This document shows, piece by piece, positions 10,701-19,162 of a stretch of DNA of 64,000 nt (positions are counted from its first letter, which is position 1; each line of letters starts with the position of its first letter). A program made the translations under genes and the position numbers. The notes beneath the pieces were generated by a model that worked only from the letters and a program-made list of their open reading frames with translations, ran no database searches and was not told the DNA's origin. The stretch spans positions 37,181,786 through 37,245,785 of the forward strand of contig CM046842.1 of assembly GCA_025618425.1 (NCBI GenBank), given 5' to 3'. The stretch comes from Heliocidaris tuberculata. Lineage: Eukaryota; Echinodermata; Echinoidea; Camarodonta; Echinometridae.

Positions 10701-13700
10701 AGGGCAAGTATTCTTCAATGGTTCATAATCATTTTTTTTTTCATCAACTTTTTACACTATATGCCAAATACACATCTTTCAAAACTACATGAAAAGCAAT
10801 ACTTTAAGCAACTGAATAATTATACAGTACCCATAGCCGTATTTCAGTATTTAAACAGCCTACTTTACTCTTTACTCTCTCACTGCCTATGCTGTAGGAG
10901 AAGTTTCAAGTAATGCACTTAAATAGAGAATACACAGATACCTCCTGGACATGATATGATAGTTTTTTGCTTGATTTTCTTTTAATGGTTTTTGTTGCTG
11001 ATGTTGTTGTTACTGTTGTATTAGTTTATGTATTTTGTATCTTATCAAGTGCTATTATTTTGTTAACTTGAGATGAAGTAAACCCTTTGATTGACCCATC
11101 AGAGCTCTCAGTGAGAGTCTGCTATTTTTCAGCATGGATCTGTAATGTCTAGTGTGACATATTTACAAATATATAATACATGATATATTAGAGAGTGGTA
11201 GACACTCACCTGTCTCCTTTCCGGTGTATCAAAAACAGCAGGGCTCCCTCTATGGGCTTCAATAGGATCATAGAGGCCGGCTACGGGAGGGGCATTGCCC
11301 TTGTCTTTAGGTGTGTGAGAGACCTGTGAAGCAGTCCTATAGGAAGACAATGGTATAGATCAATAGGGTCATAGAAACCTGCTACTGGAGGGGCATTGCC
11401 CTTGTCTTTGGGTGTGTGGGAGACCTGTGAAGCAGTCCTACAGAAAGACAATGGTATAGATCAATAGGGTCATAGAAACCTGCTACTGGAGGGGCATTGC
11501 CCTTGTCTTTGGGTGTGTGAGAGACCTGTGAAGCAGTCCTACAGAAAGACAATGGTATAGATCAATAGGGTCATAGAAACCTGCTACTGGAGGGGCATTG
11601 CCCTTGTCTTTGAGTGTGTGAGAGACCTGTGAAGCAGTCCTACAGAAAGACAATGGTATAGATCAATAGGGTCATAGAAACCTGCTACTGGAGGGGCATT
11701 GCCCTTGTCTTTGGGTGTGTGGGAGACCTGTGAAGCAGTCCTACAGAAAGACAATGGTATAGATCAATAGGGTCATAGAAACCTGTTACTGGAGGGGCAT
11801 TGCCCTTGTCTTTGGGTGTGTGAGAGACCTGTGAAGCAGTCCTATAGGAAGACAATGGTATAGATCAATAGGGTCATAGAAACCTGCTACTGGAGGGGCA
11901 TTGCCCTTGTCTTTAGGTGTGTGAGAGACCTGTGAAGCAGTCCTATAGGAAGACAAGGGTATACATAAATTTGCTTGCTAATAGCCCCCTCACACCTGAC
12001 CGAATGTAGGCGGACGAAGGGTGACGAATGGGAAAAATGCACGAAATGCACGCGAATTCAACGAATTCAAATAAAATTTCCGTCAAATCATGCGATCAGT
12101 AACTATTGTCAAATTTTATCAACGAACGGTAAGCGAAAGATAAATATGACATGCGAAGGATATCGATTTTTCGGTTCACCTCTTTGAGTAAATTGCAGGC
12201 GAAGGCGAGCGAAGGGTTGATATAACCCAATAAGACGAACGAACAGTGAGCAATGGTTTGATATGGCGTGCGATTAGAAACGAAGACGAGGGAATAGATC
12301 GGGCGTTCTTGTACGTTACGGCCAGTGGCAGGTCACAGTGAGCAGCTCAGAACTCGCCAAATTATTCGTCTGGTCATTCGTCTGGTCATTCGCTCCCATT
12401 CGCAATCCATAGTTTGTCTTAGTATCCCTTAGCCTTGTCTTCGTGTGAAAGTCATTTGAAGATAAGACTTAGAACATCACAGTTCCTCTGCCCCCCGACA
12501 TGTACTTTGCAAACGTTGTATGATTTCCGTAGACATACTACATGCTTACACATACGTCTTACATTCTGTGTATAGAGTAAGCTTTGCATAATATACATAC
12601 CTTGGTGTCTGCCCTACACGGTTCTCACTGGAGTCCAGTCTGAGTAAACTATCCCTTGGGCCAAGGGTCGAAGGGGTAATTGACCTGGAAGGACTTCTCA
12701 GCAGTGACCTTGGTCTGCCACCAGCAGGCTAAACACAAACAAAAAAATTATTACGATGATGTTTAGTTGATCTTCGGACATTCGCTTCAATTGTGGTTAG
12801 ATTGGTGATGAGGTTTTGATCAATAAATTTCCGTTCCTCAGCGCATGTAAGTTCAAATAGTTCAATTTAATTGTATAAACTTCGAAGTGGAGACCGGAAA
12901 TCTACAGGAGAAATCCTTCATTCCGTACCTGATGTGATGTGATGAAGATATACATAGGGTACAGGTAAGCCGTAAGGGTTGCAATGTGGTTTTCAATTAG
13001 GTTTAGGGTTAGGGTTAGGTATTAGTCGAGGGTACGCTGCATCCGGATAGTTCTGTCTTTCTAACGTTATCCACAACACATGTAGAGTATTGCAGGAAGA
13101 AAATGGGTGCTTAGAAGAAAATTTAAAATAAAACCCCAAATCTTAGAAATACTGTAGGCCCTACTACAACAAAAAAGAGGTCTCAAGGTTTCAAGGTTTG
13201 TTTATTTTCCACATACATACACCTGTATATATGTCGTTACAGAAACAAAATTAATGCAGCTCAACTGTCGCTGGAGCATGCATGTACAACCTGGGTTTTA
13301 TGTTAGGTTTAGGGCTAGGCCTAGGGTTAGGTTAAGCATTGGATGCAGATAGAAAGCTAGGAATTTGGTACTAAGAAATTTGAGACAATTTACCACATTT
13401 TGTGGTTTGGCTCAATAACTTTTGATTAAGAGCTCTAAAAAAGATACCAGATGCATGAGAAGAAAGAGCAAAAATTTCTGCACACACTATGTACATTTTT
13501 GCTGCATGACCATATTGCGTTTGATGCCATGAATTTTATATACAATAATAAGTTTTAAAATCATTTAATTGGCAACACATAGGTAGTTTCAAAATGATTG
13601 TTTTTTAAAATCAAAATTGGCAATTTTTTTTTTTAAATGATTGTTTTTTTTAAATCAAAATTGGCAATTTTTTAAAAACTTTTCAACAAAATTTCTAACC

Positions 13701-15471
13701 ATGTACATGTACATGTATATTGTTTTCAAAGACATTACACTTTAGAACCATGTAGCACTAAAAGAAAAATATTATTGTTGCCAATTTGAAGAATAAAATG
13801 TGATTAATTTAACTCTTACATGTGTATGTAAATAGATCCTGTCCTGAAAGGGTTAAGATTATATTCTTGGAAATAAGCAACCAGTTGACTCAGGGCTTCA
13901 AATACCTATCCGTGGGACTTTGAAATGAGGATTAATGACTAACTAAAGGGCACTAGTGCATTGATTTGGTTTCGAACCCATGCCCTCCCAGTTACAAGAC
14001 CACTGCACTGAATAGACCTGTTCACAAATTATTCAAATTTATGGATGTTTCTTTCCTGGGGACCTAGTAACAAGGTATTCCATTAACCTGTTATTAATGA
14101 ATGAACTACAATACTTGGAATCCAGTTTGCATACATTACATGTACTTGTTGCTGTGTCTGACAAGCCTCTGACAAGCTTTCAGGTTGTCAAGAACAACCT
14201 TTGTTTTCAAAGGTATGCATGTCTATTAAGTGAAACTGAAACTTACTGGTACACATTGTGTAGCGCGTAATACTATGTTTCTAAGTATGTGCTTCACCAT
14301 TCTAATAAACTAGGTCAAGGATTACTATTTGCACATACAGACGGTGCATGGTCTCCACTCCTTTAGTTTGGGGAGCATATTCCAGCCAGGCGCCACTTTA
14401 CAAGCGCACACATGCTAAATCCAACTACAAAGATACTCGCATCTTACGAGTACCCATCTAACACCTGGGTGGAGAGAAGCAATGTAGATAAAATACATGT
14501 AGCTGAGTAATTAACCCTTTCAAGACAATTGCCCACATTTTGTGGTTTGGCTCAATAACTTTTGATTCCGAGATCTGATGCATGAGTAGAAAGAGAAAAA
14601 ATTTCTGCACACACTATGTCCATTTTTGTTGCATAATCATATTGCATTTGATGCCAGGAATTTTAAAAATGAGAATAAGCTTTAAAATCCTTTAATTGGC
14701 AACACATTGAGAGGTTCTAAATCATTATTTTTCATAAAAATTGGCAATTTTTTCAACTTTTCGACAAACTTTACAACTATGTACATGTACATGTATGTTG
14801 TTTTCAAAGACATTACACCTTATTCGAACTATGTAGTACTAAAAGAAAATTATTATTGTTGCCAATTTGAAGCATAAAATGTGTTCAATTTCGCCCTTTA
14901 ATAATTTCTGTCCTGAAAGGGTTAACAACAATAACAATTTAGAACATTACAAGAAATCAAGATAGACGTCCAGATTCACACGATTAACGTATTCTCATTT
15001 GAATTATGCTTTTCAGTGTTTGTGATTCCAACACCTTTTGTTAGTTACTCAGTTGGTTTCTCATGCATTCATTGGAATGCTCTCCCTTCAAACACAACTA
15101 TCTGTACCTCAGCAGTCTGTTTTAAGACCGAGGTGCAGAAAATACAGCTGCGCTAGGACTGCGCCTGTTCTTTTTAACCGCACGTAGATTAGATCTTCCA
15201 CAGCACTGTACATACAACTGCACAACCTTATAAGTACGAAGATACACCAACAACAGGGTGGCCTGTACTTCAACAGTTCTAAGAAGAAGAAAAAAAAACA
15301 ACACACAATTGATCAGCACATCTCAAAATTTAAGCCCCTACTGTTAGTTTTATCAATTTACCGATACTGCAGGGCTCTGCTCTCCGATCAGGTATGCAGG
15401 AAGAAATTGGCTTGACAGGCTGGTTTGGAGACTAGTTGATGAAGACTGCGGTGACCCAAGGGTCATTGGTT
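1707..15471 (-). CDS. NUP35: Nucleoporin NUP35/Nup53 (multi-exon gene)
   Basis: Inner-ring nuclear pore component. In known orthologues it binds NUP93, NUP155 and NDC1 and touches the nuclear membrane through a C-terminal amphipathic helix. Ten exons were joined by hand: 15362-15471, 12601-12728, 11210-11336, 10090-10132, 8200-8317, 7537-7590, 6518-6587, 5046-5174, 2553-2732 and 1707-1784. All have AG acceptors and GT donors, and their phases match throughout, giving 1037 nt of coding sequence. Diagnostic segments are EPMTLGSP and [10 protein letters not shown] near the N-terminus, DPFYTQG before the MPPN domain, [20 protein letters not shown] and [10 protein letters not shown] within [13 protein letters not shown], and the final YMFGW. 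These follow the order in vertebrate NUP35. The ~345 residues plus a short first exon fit the ~326-residue human protein. The first exon is not certain. Confidence 0.95.
2553..2732 (-). CDS. NUP35: NUP35 exon 10
   Basis: 180 nt (60 codons), acceptor TTTCTTATCAG, donor GTAAGACC. It encodes [12 protein letters not shown] and ends in the conserved [15 protein letters not shown] segment, which links the MPPN domain to the C-terminal helix. Two decayed duplicates of this exon lie at 2903-2985 and 4744-4824. Confidence 0.93.
2757..2842. repeat. Intron segment duplicated at 4657-4743
   Basis: The block around CTGATATGAAAAACAAACTC, then GCATAAGAAAGCATC, aligns with 4657-4743 (ATGATATGAAAAACGAAAATC, then GTGTAAGGGAGCATC). 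Each copy is followed on the plus strand, after a variable gap, by a relic of exon 10. The duplication unit therefore included intron plus exon. Confidence 0.6.
2903..2985 (-). pseudogene. Dead copy of NUP35 exon 10 (relic 1)
   Basis: On the minus strand this reads MSGGTCDS and then a TAG where the live exon has TAT GGG. It continues in the same frame with recognisable [16 protein letters not shown] sequence. The acceptor AG of the live exon is lost (TTTGGGG instead of ATCAGGG). It lies about 170 bp upstream of exon 10 in transcript order and cannot be used as a coding exon. Confidence 0.8.
3060..3850. repeat. Degenerate GC-rich tandem repeats in NUP35 intron 9
   Basis: Four to five diverged units share GGGCACTTAAGGGGTGCTGC, a run of C, then CTTGCCTAAGGATGATNCCTACC. 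They start near 3075, 3245, 3440, 3612 and 3780, so the spacing is about 170-200 bp. A 20-base G run is at 3443-3462. There is no stable reading frame, so this looks like an old local duplication array. Confidence 0.5.
3857..4059. mobile_element. Short CGCG-rich MITE
   Basis: A 203-bp element with inverted ends TACTGTATAAGCTGTTTTTT and ...AAATAACCACTTATACAGTA, rich in TTTTCGCGA. The outer TACTGTATAAGC is shared with the 285-bp elements at 566 and 62664, but the interior differs, so it is a related subfamily rather than a truncation. Confidence 0.6.
4060..4656. other. Intron sequence, no recognised feature
   Basis: Unassigned NUP35 intron 9 sequence with ACATGTA-rich simple sequence near 4135-4180 and a GC patch near 4560-4620 (GACGCCGTCGACGCCGCTGC). 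No exon signal was found. Confidence 0.4.
4744..4824 (-). pseudogene. Dead copy of NUP35 exon 10 (relic 2)
   Basis: Complement of this stretch aligns to exon 10 from GTAATGA through the GACTCCTATGGGGTTAAC block to the GATCATCA end. A one-base deletion near the start throws it out of frame. It is more diverged than relic 1 and carries its own piece of flanking intron (4657-4743). Confidence 0.7.
5046..5174 (-). CDS. NUP35: NUP35 exon 9 (MPPN domain, second half)
   Basis: 129 nt, acceptor TGTCTATGTAG, donor GTAAGTGA, phase 0 at both ends. It encodes [12 protein letters not shown], then [17 protein letters not shown] and IGVTPCIDK. These are the RNP1-like strand and last strand of the RRM-like MPPN dimerisation domain. 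The glycine-asparagine-tryptophan and ARKALSK positions match vertebrate NUP35. Confidence 0.95.
5568..6343. mobile_element. piggyBac-like non-autonomous element
   Basis: A 776-bp element bounded by TTAA on both sides (5564-5567 and 6344-6347). Inverted ends are CCCTAAAAGGACTGGG and its complement ending in CCAGTCTTTTTAGGG; the second G-rich motif GGCATCATGCCCCCCCC is also repeated inverted inside. TTAA targets with CCCT-starting ends are the piggyBac signature. There is no transposase frame. It sits in NUP35 intron 8, between exons 9 and 8. Confidence 0.65.
6518..6587 (-). CDS. NUP35: NUP35 exon 8 (MPPN domain core)
   Basis: 70 nt, acceptor TTCTCCTTACAG, donor GTAAGTTC. The first base completes a glycine codon begun in exon 7. 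It encodes [18 protein letters not shown] then IVSHV, the first helix and following loop of the MPPN domain. It is too short to stand out as an open reading frame; it was recognised from the conserved [13 protein letters not shown] motif. Confidence 0.95.
6638..6817. mobile_element. pogo/Tigger-like MITE
   Basis: A 180-bp element with ends CAGTTGAACCTCGTTATAAC and the complement TTATAATGAGGTTCAACTG, flanked by TA at 6636-6637 and 6818-6819. It is related to the copies at 63 and 7696. It lies in NUP35 intron 7. Confidence 0.65.
6830..7530. other. NUP35 intron 7 sequence
   Basis: No exon signals beyond those listed. The 113-codon minus-strand frame here has no recognisable similarity, no paired splice sites, and overlaps CCCC-rich repeat-like text, so I do not call it a gene. 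Confidence 0.4.
7537..7590 (-). CDS. NUP35: NUP35 exon 7 (start of MPPN)
   Basis: A 54-nt microexon: acceptor TTTCATTGCAG, donor GTGAGACA. In frame it gives [18 protein letters not shown], matching the conserved acidic lead-in and first strand (DDTWxTxFGF) of the MPPN fold. It begins with the last base of a codon and ends two bases into a glycine codon finished in exon 8. Confidence 0.94.
7696..7850. mobile_element. pogo-like MITE
   Basis: A 155-bp element with ends CAGTTAACCTTGTATAACTC and ...TGCAAAGTTAACTG, flanked by TA on both sides (7694-7695 and 7851-7852). More diverged than the other two copies. NUP35 intron 6. Confidence 0.5.
8200..8317 (-). CDS. NUP35: NUP35 exon 6
   Basis: 118 nt, acceptor ATCTCATCTTAG, donor GTGAGTCT. 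It encodes a serine/proline/glutamine-rich linker ([23 protein letters not shown]) ending in DPFYTQG, the motif just before the MPPN domain in animal NUP35. Phases agree with exons 5 and 7. Confidence 0.92.
8869..9243. mobile_element. Foldback MITE with GGTACCAATCACC-type ends, copy 2
   Basis: A 375-bp element with left end TTAAAGGGTACCAATCACC and right end GGTGACTGGTACAC. A strong central palindrome reads GGAACCGAACTCGAAGTTCG followed by GTTCC (9080-9104). An 18-base direct repeat, CACTTGAAAAGGCCAAAA, occurs just outside both ends (about 8848 and 9241). It lies in NUP35 intron 5. Confidence 0.65.
9250..10080. other. NUP35 intron 5 sequence, no exon found
   Basis: The 92-codon plus frame (9623-9901) and 77-codon minus frame (9140-9373) have no family motif and no splice context. 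I see only AT-rich intron. Confidence 0.4.
10090..10132 (-). CDS. NUP35: NUP35 exon 5 (microexon)
   Basis: 43 nt, acceptor CCTGTTTTTCAG, donor GTAAGTCC. It encodes [14 protein letters not shown] and one further base that completes an aspartate codon at the start of exon 6. The assignment rests on perfect phase agreement, strong splice sites and position; the residues themselves are in a poorly conserved linker. Confidence 0.85.
10387..11158. mobile_element. Foldback element with ~260-bp arms in NUP35 intron 4
   Basis: Outer ends GTCACACTAGACATTTACGG and ...GTAATGTCTAGTGTGAC are complementary. Inverted similarity continues inward through CAGACTCTCACTGAGAGCTC and GATGGGTCAATCAAA to GCATTACTTGAAACTTCTCC and CTGCCTATGCTGTAGG. 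Arms are about 10387-10640 and 10870-11158 around a ~230-bp loop. It is non-coding. The 94-codon frame at 10629-10913 spans the loop and is not supported. Confidence 0.75.
11210..11336 (-). CDS. NUP35: NUP35 exon 4
   Basis: 127 nt, acceptor TCTTCCTATAG, donor GTGAGTGT. The first base completes an arginine codon from exon 3. It encodes [20 protein letters not shown], then LYDPIEAH and FDTPERRQ; DKxxAPPVxxxYD is conserved in vertebrate NUP35. Its acceptor and first ~85 bases form the terminal unit of a 101-bp tandem array that extends upstream. Confidence 0.93.
11251..11960 (-). repeat. 101-bp tandem array of the exon 4 splice acceptor region
   Basis: Seven occurrences of GCAGTCCTA on the plus strand at 11331, 11432, 11533, 11634, 11735, 11836 and 11937, exactly 101 bp apart. 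Each unit contains a pyrimidine tract, an AG acceptor (CTGTAG or CTATAG), and the front of exon 4 up to YDPI, but no donor. The internal units are nearly identical to each other and differ more from the live exon. The array lies in intron 3 directly upstream of exon 4. Use of an upstream acceptor would carry the reading frame into the next unit shifted, meeting a TAG in CCCGTAG or CCAGTAG. Confidence 0.95.
11983..12452. repeat. Possible CCCTCACAC-type inverted-repeat element
   Basis: Begins CCCCCTCACACCTGACCGAATG and ends near CTTCGTGTGAAAG, a loose inverted pair. The interior is rich in CGAA/TTCG (GACGAACG, GCGAAGG). This resembles an interspersed element in NUP35 intron 3, but the termini are weak. 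Confidence 0.3.
12601..12728 (-). CDS. NUP35: NUP35 exon 3
   Basis: 128 nt, acceptor TTTGTGTTTAG, donor GTATGTAT. It encodes [28 protein letters not shown] and ENRVGQTP, a serine/arginine/proline-rich linker. It starts in phase 0 after exon 2 and ends two bases into the arginine codon completed by exon 4. Confidence 0.9.
12960..13381. other. Intron 2: short telomere-like runs and a possible LINE 3' tail
   Basis: Contains TTTAGGGTTAGGGTTAGG near 13005 and a diverged run near 13310. AAGGTTTCAAGGTTTGTTTA at 13185-13205 is, on the minus strand, like the LINE 3' tail near 59490 (AAATAAACTTGAAACTTG), so a short LINE 3' end may lie here. No exon seen. Confidence 0.3.
13382..13852. mobile_element. 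piggyBac-like MITE, copy 1 (5' end decayed)
   Basis: Shares CACATTTTGTGGTTTGGCTC and the whole following ~400 bp with 14515-14921. The right end reads TGTCCTGAAAGGG followed by TTAA (13853-13856). The left terminus is no longer recognisable. Contains a local ~50-bp duplication (TGATTGTTTTTTAAAATCAA). NUP35 intron 2. Confidence 0.6.
14515..14921. mobile_element. piggyBac-like MITE, copy 2
   Basis: A 407-bp element with ends CCCTTTCAAGACA and TGTCCTGAAAGGG, flanked on both sides by TTAA (14511-14514 and 14922-14925). This gives piggyBac-style target choice and CCYT ends without a transposase. Direct-orientation relative of the copy at 13382. Confidence 0.7.
15362..15471 (-). CDS. NUP35: NUP35 exon 2
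   Basis: 110 nt, acceptor CCAGTTGCAG, donor GTAAATTG. After completing a glutamate codon it encodes [10 protein letters not shown], then [18 protein letters not shown]. These match the N-terminal motifs EPMxLGSP and QFLPGFLxGDL of vertebrate NUP35. The preceding exon must end one base into a codon beginning with a base that precedes AA. Confidence 0.93.
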
Positions 15472-15664
15472 CTGCAACTGGATTTTAAAAAAATTACATA
15501 CAATTACACACCTACAGGGACTTAGGAAAGCAGTAAAAACTACTTCACAAGTTCAAATTCTCAAGTCTGATAAGCTTGCATTCACCTCAAGCAGATTTGA
15601 TTCATTTCATTGAAAGTGAAATTCCCTTTATGATTTAAAGGTCTTACAAACATGTAATGAGCAG

Positions 15665-15821
15665 GGCCCCGTTGCATAAAACTTACAGTTAATGGTAACT
15701 CTGCTATCAATGGTAACTACCATGGTAACATCACTCAACAGCCAATCAAAATCAAGGTTTCCATGGGAGTTACCATTGATGGCAAAGTTACTGTTAATGG
15801 TAAGTTTTATGCAACGGGGCC
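15665..15821. mobile_element. Foldback MITE with GGCCCCGTTGCATAAAAC ends
   Basis: A 157-bp near-perfect foldback: left GGCCCCGTTGCATAAAACTT, right the complement. Inverted similarity extends through GTTAATGGTAACT. Another element with the same kind of end (GGGGCCCGTTGCACAAAAC) lies at 33054-33200. It is in NUP35 intron 1; the 107-codon minus frame across it is not a gene. Confidence 0.75.
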
Positions 15822-16792
15822 ATGATCGGTTAGTCACAGATACCTGACAAATTTCGAAAGTTTGAAGGCCTGTAGAAAATAAACAGTTAAACACATCATG
15901 GTTGCCATGATCGTCTAATAAAATTATAATCCATAAAATATTCAATGTCACGGACGGACAAAATGCCTACCCTTAACCAATCAGACTCTAATAACAACTA
16001 TTTTCATATTATTTTCAATGAGTCACATGCTTGAGTATTTTTTGATTTTGTGACCACGGCCACACCTTGTCACCTTTTGTGCCTTGGAACTCTGTAAGAC
16101 CCTGCATAACTTAATATATTTTGCCATAGCATGGTGAAATAGCATGCTGGGATCAGAGGATGACCTACATGTACATACATGTATGCGAGGCTATAACATT
16201 TCACTTGATCAAGGTGAAAAATCCTATTAAAGAATTTGGCATGAAATCAGGTTTCCTATCATCCTAAAATATAGAAGGAAGGTATTTTCTTACAAATTTT
16301 GAGATTATATTGGGTGTTTTCACCTCTTCAACTTAGAGGTCACAACCACCATCGAAATTGACACAGCCTCACATACTGGTGGTTCCATGAGTGGCCCAGT
16401 CTGAGACCACATCCTGATGTGCTCTGAGGTGGCCTGGGCCCACTAGGTGTCAATGGACAACAGGTCTGGGGCTTCCTCTCAAAAACCAAGCGCCCAATTA
16501 GGACAAGGGGTTGTGTGTCCAGACACTTAACAAAAATCAAGCCCTCGCATTTGTCATTTACTTTTACAAAAAGCATGCAATGACAATGACAATGACAATA
16601 ATATTGTATTTCTTGAACAGCCCCTCATGGGGGCATGGAAGAAATGAATCATATTCAAACAAGGTGTATAAGGCAATATTTGGCATAAACATGTGTGGGT
16701 AAGAAAAAAATAGAGAAAAGAGAGAGATATCTATACATTGTATAGAGGCTATATGATAAATGTAACAGTATCATTTTATCAACTACATGACA

Positions 16793-17170
16793 TTAAAGTG
16801 CACCAACCACCTGAACAAAGAATAAATTTGTATATCGCTAGGAAGTATAAAATCAAACTCAAAGAACTTTATCTGACATTCTATAGGTCAACAGTTTAGG
16901 ATATGAAGGAAATAAAGGATAACATGAAGGTGCTCGCACGGAACCGAACCTCCAAGTTGGGTTCCGTGCGAGCCCTTATTGTGGCGAGCGCGTATGGGTG
17001 CGTTGAGTAGTCTACTCACGAGTCGCTTTTACGCTTATAAATAAAGAGTTTAATCTTGTAATATCTCTTTATAGAAGTGATATTCGAAGCCCATATTTGG
17101 AATATAGTAGAATGACATGGAACCTCTAACATACAGAGTAAAACATTTTTTGGTGATTGGTACCCTTTAA
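16793..17170. mobile_element. Foldback MITE with GGTACCAATCACC-type ends, copy 3
   Basis: 378 bp. Left end TTAAAGTGCACCAACCACC, right end GGTGATTGGTACCCTTTAA. The central palindrome GGAACCGAACCTCCAAGTTG/GGTTCC, TACTCACGAGTCGC and the rest align with the copies at 1150 and 8869. Confidence 0.7.
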
Positions 17171-18324
17171 AGACAGATTCACATGTGATGGCAGCTTCAT
17201 AAATATACACAAAAATGGAACATACATGTATCTACTAATTTTCTTTCACTATATCATGAAATATTAAAACCTAGACATACCGAGTTTACAAAACCGTGAA
17301 AGATTCATGCATCAAGCAATACTCTATTGTATGAATTCTTGCCGTTTAGCATACATTGTCAACATACCCTTTGAAAAAATCATTAAGTCTTGAAGGAAAA
17401 AATGTTTTATTTTTCGTTTGAAAATTATCTGGCTGGATACCCACCCAACCACACCACGTAATACTATAGTGGTCATATTGACCACTACGCGGGACGAATG
17501 CAAAAATACTAGTCATTTTCTATCGCATGTACTTAAGGTATGGGGGGAAAAGTAAGATAAATGTTTAAAATACTTCCTTTCAAATTCAGCGCTTTAAAAT
17601 CTCTTTCCTACCTTAAATGGCCGTTAGGAAGAACTTCTGACATTTCCAGCAAAATCCAAAGTCAAAATCATGTCCAAAACCTAAGAAATCCCTGCCAATT
17701 TTTTTCGCGATCGCATGTTGTTTTCCTGCTGCCGATGTTTTTAGACTAAATCGGCCAATAAAATTTTGTCCACAACGAAACTCGGTATCGCGTGCACATC
17801 GATCTCTACGATCACACACACGGAAAATCGGGACTTACGTGTGCGCGATAGGAACCGAACTTTTAACGACCGAATTTTTTAACGGGAGATGTCAGCGCTC
17901 GCGGCGATCAGGAAATGGACACCATGACTTGCGAAACCCCGTTTCGCCAGAAGTGACAGTAAATTACGGATTTCATTTTTGGAATGATCTTTTCTAACAT
18001 CGGTGAGTTGAATCTATTGTATTTCATGAATATGTTGGTGCCGTTTTTTGTAAATTAAATGCCGATTATGAGTGAATGTTGGTGACTTTTGTGCAGTGGT
18101 GTTTTGAATGTGTCGAGGTGGATGACTGCCTAGAGTCTACATACAAAGTATAGTAAAGTCGCTATGAGTGCACCCAACCAGTCCGTACACACGTGTGGGT
18201 ATAACACCTGGGTAGACTCACTCAAGGAGCCTTTGCTGCGTTATCTTGTACGATTTCACATATAGGGTACTGGGCTGCCCTTTCTTTAATAATTAATCTA
18301 GATCTAGAACGAAACTATCCTTAC
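17171..18324. other. Likely NUP35 5' region
   Basis: CpG-richer patches (17690-17960: TTCGCGATCGC, CTCGCGGCGATCAGG) stand out from the AT-rich introns and may mark the promoter. A GTAAGT donor at 17833-17838 on the minus strand could end an untranslated exon, but no ATG precedes it in the required frame. An alternative coding exon 1 at 17281-17308 (ATG, nine codons plus one base, donor GTATGT) also fits the phase. Confidence 0.3.
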
Positions 18325-18361
18325 CATTGGTAAATGTATTTCTTACGTTACGATCGTTCAT
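18325..18361 (-). CDS. NUP35: Candidate NUP35 exon 1
   Basis: ATG at 18359-18361 opens MNDRNVRNTFTN and leaves one G before a good donor (GTAAGG). That G completes the glutamate codon that exon 2 requires, restoring EPMTLGSP. Total protein would be 357 residues. The residues themselves are not conserved and a competing candidate exists at 17281-17308, so this is a phase-based guess. Confidence 0.25.
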
Positions 18362-18611
18362 CAGGCAGAAGTGATGCTCCTAGTAAAAAAGATTGCCTCC
18401 TGTATATATGGCTTGAGGTTCAAAGTCATATTTCATAAAACATAAAGCTTGTATGGCTAGGCAAGGGCCTATGCGTGCTGTAACGTTAGACCTAATTTTC
18501 TTTTCTTAGCACACGAGCACACTGAGTAAGAGATAATTTTATTAGGCCTATTATTCAAAGGATAAGACTTATACTGTATGACATCTCTTTTAATTTCTTT
18601 TTAGTTGTATC

Positions 18612-19035
18612 CAGGGTTCTCCACTAGCGGTTTTACCCGGGAGCTCCGCCCGGGTAAAATTTGAAAAACCAGTTTAGCGCCCGGACAAATTTTCCCCGCC
18701 CGGACAAAAACTTGACGCGCCCGGATATGAAAATTGACATATTTTCACGCACAGACAAGACAGCATCAAGACCGCGCGGCATTGCGCAATCAAGCATCGA
18801 CTTAAAATAAAAACTTTACTCGCATGATCATGTCGGAAACCCCCACGAACGCATTATCTCTTTGCATGAACCACGTCGAATTCTCATATATATACCCATT
18901 CTCTGTGGACATATAATGCACCATCTCGACGCAGTGCACTATAATACGTATGCCGTCGCAAAACCGCAAATTTGACTTCGGAGGCCGACGAACACAAGAG
19001 CCCCCGGACAAAATACAGACCAGTGGAGAACCCTG
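18612..19035. mobile_element. MITE with CAGGGTTCTCCAC ends
   Basis: A 424-bp element with ends CAGGGTTCTCCACTAGCGG and CCAGTGGAGAACCCTG, flanked by direct GTATC on both sides (18607-18611 and 19036-19040). The inside has repeated GCCCGGACAAA blocks. The short terminal CAGGG is hAT-like, but the 5-bp duplication is not typical of hAT, so the superfamily is open. Confidence 0.55.
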
Positions 19036-19060
19036 GTATCCCCCTGGTCCTGGACCAGCC

Positions 19061-19162
19061 AGGCATGCTAAATTTAATTGTGCTAATATCTCGCACCGTC
19101 GCACACATATACGGCAGTATACGCGTGCACAATTAAATTAGCACAAGTAAATTTAGCATGCC
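19061..19162. repeat. Small inverted repeat
   Basis: GGCATGCTAAATTTAATTGT and its complement ending TAAATTTAGCATGCC flank ~50 bp; inner TTGTGCTAAT/ATTAGCACAA also pair. It could fold into a hairpin. No coding content. Confidence 0.5.

Noticed and set aside
11251..11960. CRISPR-like regular repeat
   Set aside because: The repeat has no unique spacers, is derived from a eukaryotic exon and lies in a spliced gene.
12995..13025. Telomeric TTAGGG repeats
   Set aside because: Only two to three imperfect units in an intron; too short to be a telomere or clear interstitial array.
16340..16702. Overlapping 78- and 63-codon frames
   Set aside because: No conserved motif; located in NUP35 intron 1 with no phase-compatible splice sites joining to exon 2.
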